This document shows, piece after piece, positions 61,097 to 64,000 of a stretch of DNA of 64,000 nucleotides (position 1 is the first letter of the stretch; every line of letters begins with the position of its first letter). The stretch lies in assembly GCF_002929555.1 (NCBI RefSeq), contig NZ_PJJP01000036.1, forward strand, positions 141,088-205,087, written 5' to 3'. Made by a program: the position numbers and the translations under genes. The DNA is from Cryobacterium sp. N22. GTDB taxonomy: Bacteria > Actinomycetota > Actinomycetes > Actinomycetales > Microbacteriaceae. The notes under the pieces were generated by a model, which was not told the DNA's origin, did no database searches, and saw nothing but the letters and a program-made list of their open reading frames with translations.

Positions 61097-62087
61097 CGGA
61101 TCGACGCTGCAGGGCAGGCTGAATCCGAAACTGTCCGGTGAGCGCGAGCACCGCGATGACCGCGGCCATTACGACCCACGCCACCCAGCCCAGCGGGCCG
61201 AGCGCCACAGGATCGGCGGAGGGGCCGTCCACGGCCACCAGGAACAGGAAGCCCGCGGCGGCATTGAAGGCGCCGTGCGCAAAGACCGCCGGCCACACCG
61301 AGCCGGTGCGGAGACGCAGCCAGCCGATCAGGACGCCGTAGAACATGCAGCCCCCGATCATGAGGGCGACACCGAGCAGGTTGGGCTGGGCGAAGTTGTA
61401 GCCGAGCAGGATCAGCGGGCTATGCCAGAAGCCCCAGACCGCGCCGCTGATCAGCAACGCCGGCCAGGTGCCCAGCGGGCGCAGGGTCGGCAGCAGCCAG
61501 CCGCGCCAGCCGATCTCTTCGCCCAGCGCGAAGAGACCGTTGAAGATCGCGGCCACTGGGATCGTCAGCAACTGCAGCAGCACGATGACCCCGACCGGAA
61601 CGGGCAAGGGTGCGCCGGCGGGAGCAGCATCCTGCAGCACCTGGGCGAAGCCGGAGAAGTCCACCAGGTCGAGCTGCACGAGCCCGAGCGCCGCGGCGAG
61701 GAACACGCCGGCGATCACCAGCAGGGCGCTGCCGAAGATGCCGACCACGGTCATCCAGATGGTGCGTTTGAGCGGGCGCAACGGCCACAGGCCCAGGTAC
61801 TCCGGGATGGAACGGGGACGCGGGCGCTGCACCATGAACACCACGAACAGGGCGGCGATGCCGGGCGTGAACATGATCACGGGCAGCAGGAGGGCGGCGA
61901 GCGGGTTGGCCAGGCCGCTGCCGTCCAGCCACAGCGGCAGGGCCACCAGCCAGGCGAGGCCGCAGGCCATGAGCACGAAGACCACCACCGCGGTCCACGG
62001 CACCCGGTCCGGAAACGGCGGGGCCGCCGGGATGGTGGAGAAGTCCGGGTCGCTGAGGGTTGGAGTGCTCATGGCTGGTGTGCTCAT
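61086..62087 (-). CDS. CPBP family intramembrane metalloprotease
   Basis: 333 residues from the ATG at 62087, with about eight membrane helices. The Abi/CPBP motifs are present: EExxxR in ALGEEIGWRGWLLP, Phe-x3-His in AVWGFWHSPLILLG, and a third His/Asn set in AVFAHGAFNAAAG. Family members cleave within membranes, as in CAAX processing or bacteriocin self-protection. No specific substrate is suggested by neighbours. The N-terminus has a 15-nt duplication containing the start codon (MSTPA MSTPT), so 62072 is an alternative start. Confidence 0.87.
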   Translation of the reverse strand: MSTPAMSTPTLSDPDFSTIPAAPPFPDRVPWTAVVVFVLMACGLAWLVALPLWLDGSGLANPLAALLLPVIMFTPGIAALFVVFMVQRPRPRSIPEYLGLWPLRPLKRTIWMTVVGIFGSALLVIAGVFLAAALGLVQLDLVDFSGFAQVLQDAAPAGAPLPVPVGVIVLLQLLTIPVAAIFNGLFALGEEIGWRGWLLPTLRPLGTWPALLISGAVWGFWHSPLILLGYNFAQPNLLGVALMIGGCMFYGVLIGWLRLRTGSVWPAVFAHGAFNAAAGFLFLVAVDGPSADPVALGPLGWVAWVVMAAVIAVLALTGQFRIQPALQRRSARP

Positions 62088-62191
62088 GGCTGCAACGCTA
62101 GCCAGCATCCGGCCGGGCAACATCCGTCGCAGGGCGGAGACGCTGGATGCTGCGCCACGAGTCGTGCCTGCGTTCACGGGTGGTGCTGCGT

Positions 62192-63214
62192 TTACGGGTC
62201 GTGCCGGGCCCGGCTGGGCTGCACGCGCGGCGGTTCGCCGGGCATCTTGGGATAGTCGGGCGGGAACGGCAACTCGCCCAGGCCGTCGGCCAGGTCGCGT
62301 TCCCACCAGTCGAGCAACGTGTCGATGCGGCCCGGCTCAGCGTGCATGGTGGCCCACGGATCGCCGGTCGTGCGTAGCCGCTCGGGGACGGTCAGGATGG
62401 TGTGCGCCCTGGGGTCGGTGTTCTCCAGCTCGTCCCACGTGATCGGGCACGATACCGGCGCGTGGGCCAGCGCGCGCGGGCTGTAGGCGCCGGCCATGGT
62501 GCGGTCCCGGTTCGCCTGGTTGAAGTCCACGAAGATGCGCTCTCCGCGCTCCTCCTTCCACCAGTTCGTGGTCACCGTCGTCGGCATCCGCCGTTCGACC
62601 TCGCGGGCGGCCGCGATCACCGCGTGCCGCACCACCTGGAACTCGCGAGTCGGCTCGATGGGGGCGAAGACGTGCAATCCGCGGTTTCCGGAGGTCTTGA
62701 CGAACGCGGTGAGACCCGCCTCGGCGAGCACCGTGCGCAGCTCGATGGCCACCGGGATGGCATCGTCGAAGTCGGTGCCGGGTTGCGGGTCCAGGTCGAT
62801 GCGCAGTTGGTCGGGGTTGTCGGAATCCTCCGCCCGCGACGGCCACGGGTGAAAGACCACGGTGTTCATCTGCGCGGCCCAGACGGCGCCGGCCGGTTCG
62901 TCGATCACGAGCTGCGGATGCATGCGCCCGCTCGGGTAGACCACGGGCACCGCCCGCATGAACTCGGGGGCGCCCTTGGGCGGGTTCTTCGAGAAGAACT
63001 GTTCGCCGCCGATGCCGCCCGGAAAGCGTTGCAGCGACACCGGGCGGTCGCCGTTTGCCGCGACGAACGGCTCCCCCACGGCCACGAGGTACTCGGCCAG
63101 GTTGAGCTTGGTGATTCCCGCTTCCGGCCAGAGCACCCGGCTCGGGCTGGAAACGCGCATGACCCTCTCGCCGTGTGGCCCAGCGACAACAAGCTCCGTA
63201 GCTTCACTCGCCAT
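62192..63214 (-). CDS. LigD-type non-homologous end-joining polymerase domain (primase-polymerase)
   Basis: 340 residues, a free-standing polymerase domain without ligase or nuclease. Key segments are TKLNLAEYLVAVGEPF, SLQRFPGGIGGEQFFSKNPPKGAPEFM, the metal-binding LRIDLDPQPG, TSGNRGLHVFAPI and RIFVDFNQANRDRTMAGAYSPR, all typical of bacterial LigD PolDom and mycobacterial Prim-PolC. It inserts nucleotides, preferably ribonucleotides, during gap or end repair. LigC, at 50621, is the expected partner. Divergent from the DUF222 gene. Confidence 0.92.
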   Translation of the reverse strand: MASEATELVVAGPHGERVMRVSSPSRVLWPEAGITKLNLAEYLVAVGEPFVAANGDRPVSLQRFPGGIGGEQFFSKNPPKGAPEFMRAVPVVYPSGRMHPQLVIDEPAGAVWAAQMNTVVFHPWPSRAEDSDNPDQLRIDLDPQPGTDFDDAIPVAIELRTVLAEAGLTAFVKTSGNRGLHVFAPIEPTREFQVVRHAVIAAAREVERRMPTTVTTNWWKEERGERIFVDFNQANRDRTMAGAYSPRALAHAPVSCPITWDELENTDPRAHTILTVPERLRTTGDPWATMHAEPGRIDTLLDWWERDLADGLGELPFPPDYPKMPGEPPRVQPSRARHDP

Positions 63215-63240
63215 GCGCCCAACCTAACCCGATCTGGTCT

Positions 63241-63301
63241 CGCGAACTGTGAGTTAAGCCCCAGGATTTCGCGATTTTCGGGGCTTTTCTCACGGTTCGC
63301 G
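63241..63301. repeat. 22-bp inverted repeat (large hairpin) between divergent genes
   Basis: CGCGAACTGTGAGTTAAGCC and CC at 63241-63262 pair with 63280-63301 (GGGGCTTTTCTCACGGTTCG and CG) at 19 of 22 positions, around a 17-nt loop containing TCGCGA. The flanking genes diverge, so it is not the terminator of either annotated gene. Confidence 0.8.
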
Positions 63302-63353
63302 GAGGTCGTCGCCGGGCGGGTGCAGTGTCGGTGGTAGGTGAGACGATCTCACT

Positions 63354-64000
63354 ATGAGTAGCCCCGACCAGGCACCACCGCCCGCTCCGGACGATGACGA
63401 CTACTCTCCGGAGCCCACCCTGGACGCACAGGTCCAGACCGATCTGATCAGGCACACCGAACTGATCGCGGCCGATGACCGCCTCATCGCCCAGGCCCAG
63501 GCCCGCCGTATCGAACACCTGCTGGACCTGCAGGACTGGAGCGAGCAACCCCAGGTCGCGTCCCGGCTGCACGGCAACCCGGAGAACATCCGCCGCGCCG
63601 ACATCAACGCCGCCACGATGACCGAGGATCGGGCCCGTGCGGCCGCCCACAACCGGTGGGACGACCACGAGGTCGCCCGGCGCACCATCGTGAGCGAGAC
63701 CGCGTGCCTGACCCGGGTGGCCGAACGCACCATCGACCGGCAACTGGACGAGGCCCGGTTCCTCTGTTCCTACGCACCGGCCACCTTTGACGCCTTCTCC
63801 AACGGCGAGATCAGCTACCGGCACGCCACCACCCTGCTCGACCAGCTCCGCACCCTGCCCGACGAGGAGCACGCGGCGTTTGAAGAAGCCGTCCTCTCCG
63901 AAGCGAAGCGGATGCCGGTGGGCCGATTCCGCGACAAGGCCCGCCGACTGCGGGAGAAGCAACACCCGTCGTCCATCGTGATCCGCAACAAGAGCGCTCT
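63354..64000 (+). CDS. DUF222/HNH endonuclease family protein (partial, runs off right edge)
   Basis: The frame from the ATG at 63354 is open for 215 codons to the end of the window, so the C-terminal HNH part is not visible. The N-terminal part has a Pro/Asp-rich leader, then helical DUF222-type sequence: ELIAADDRLIAQAQARRIEHLL, VSETACLTRVAERTIDRQLDEARFL, TFDAFSNGEISYRHATTLLDQL and PVGRFRDKARRLREKQ. Length, composition and context fit DUF222; the nuclease domain is presumed. This is the second family member here, and again a repeat structure lies at its 5' side. Confidence 0.78.
   Translation, partial: MSSPDQAPPPAPDDDDYSPEPTLDAQVQTDLIRHTELIAADDRLIAQAQARRIEHLLDLQDWSEQPQVASRLHGNPENIRRADINAATMTEDRARAAAHNRWDDHEVARRTIVSETACLTRVAERTIDRQLDEARFLCSYAPATFDAFSNGEISYRHATTLLDQLRTLPDEEHAAFEEAVLSEAKRMPVGRFRDKARRLREKQHPSSIVIRNKSA

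Noticed and set aside
1..64000. tRNA, rRNA, origin of replication, insertion sequences
   Set aside because: I looked for cloverleaf genes, rRNA, DnaA-box clusters and transposase motifs and saw none that I could support.

Overview
The window is high-GC actinobacterial DNA, most likely from the family Microbacteriaceae and possibly a Cryobacterium-like organism. The support is the codon use, the clpS-DUF2017 pair, two DUF222/HNH genes, actinobacterial-type LexA boxes, a LigC-type ATP-dependent DNA ligase, a PspC two-component system, and very short or overlapping gene junctions. It looks like ordinary chromosome. I see no rRNA, tRNA, CRISPR array, transposase, phage structural gene or replication origin. 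The genus is inferred; the phylum is well supported.

Region by region. 1-6.5 kb: a purine/allantoate catabolism operon, read leftward, with a formamidase-family protein, a fused AtzH/HpxZ-amidase protein, ureidoglycine-glyoxylate aminotransferase, allantoate amidohydrolase and an RpiR regulator. It lies beside the end of a MobA-like nucleotidyltransferase that may serve a molybdoenzyme further left. 6.6-10 kb: two membrane proteins, a secreted HNH nuclease, and clpS-DUF2017. 10-16 kb: two glycosyltransferases (one fused to a HEAT-like repeat domain), an SDR with an in-frame minisatellite, and glutamate decarboxylase. 16-20 kb: an SOS-controlled DUF6504-like gene and the error-prone polymerase dnaE2. 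20-23.5 kb: a class A penicillin-binding protein and two hypotheticals. 23.6-27 kb: pflB-pflA (anaerobic pyruvate formate-lyase) with DosR-like palindromes upstream and a start-codon hairpin on pflA. 27-29.5 kb: an operon of a small Asp/Gly repeat peptide, a JmjC/ROX-type hydroxylase and a sucrase/ferredoxin-like Fe-S protein. 29.6-34 kb: a DUF222/HNH gene, a 54-nt tandem repeat array, a GlcD-type oxidase and a DUF72 protein. 34-38 kb: an envelope protein, an SDR and a GntR-MFS pair. 38-42 kb: a polyphosphate-polymerase-like VTC / DUF4956 / DUF4353 module. 42-51 kb: a VOC protein, a second LexA-box DUF6504-like gene, PEP synthase, a GNAT, a maltokinase-like kinase, aquaporin, an acyl-CoA synthetase and LigC. 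51-59 kb: a DszC-like flavin oxidoreductase, small proteins, a haloperoxidase-like hydrolase, and a PspC protein divergent from a PspC-histidine kinase/response regulator pair. 59-64 kb: a glutamine amidotransferase, thyA-folA, a CPBP protease, a LigD-type polymerase, and the start of a second DUF222/HNH gene.

Themes. Nitrogen salvage: purine breakdown through oxalurate. Damage response: two LexA-box genes, DnaE2, LigC and a LigD-type polymerase. Oxygen limitation: PflBA. Envelope: PBP, PspC system, VTC module and glycosyltransferases. The most unusual candidates are the repeat-peptide/JmjC operon, the paired SOS-controlled DUF6504-like genes, the HpxZ-amidase fusion, and the repeat structures beside both DUF222 genes.
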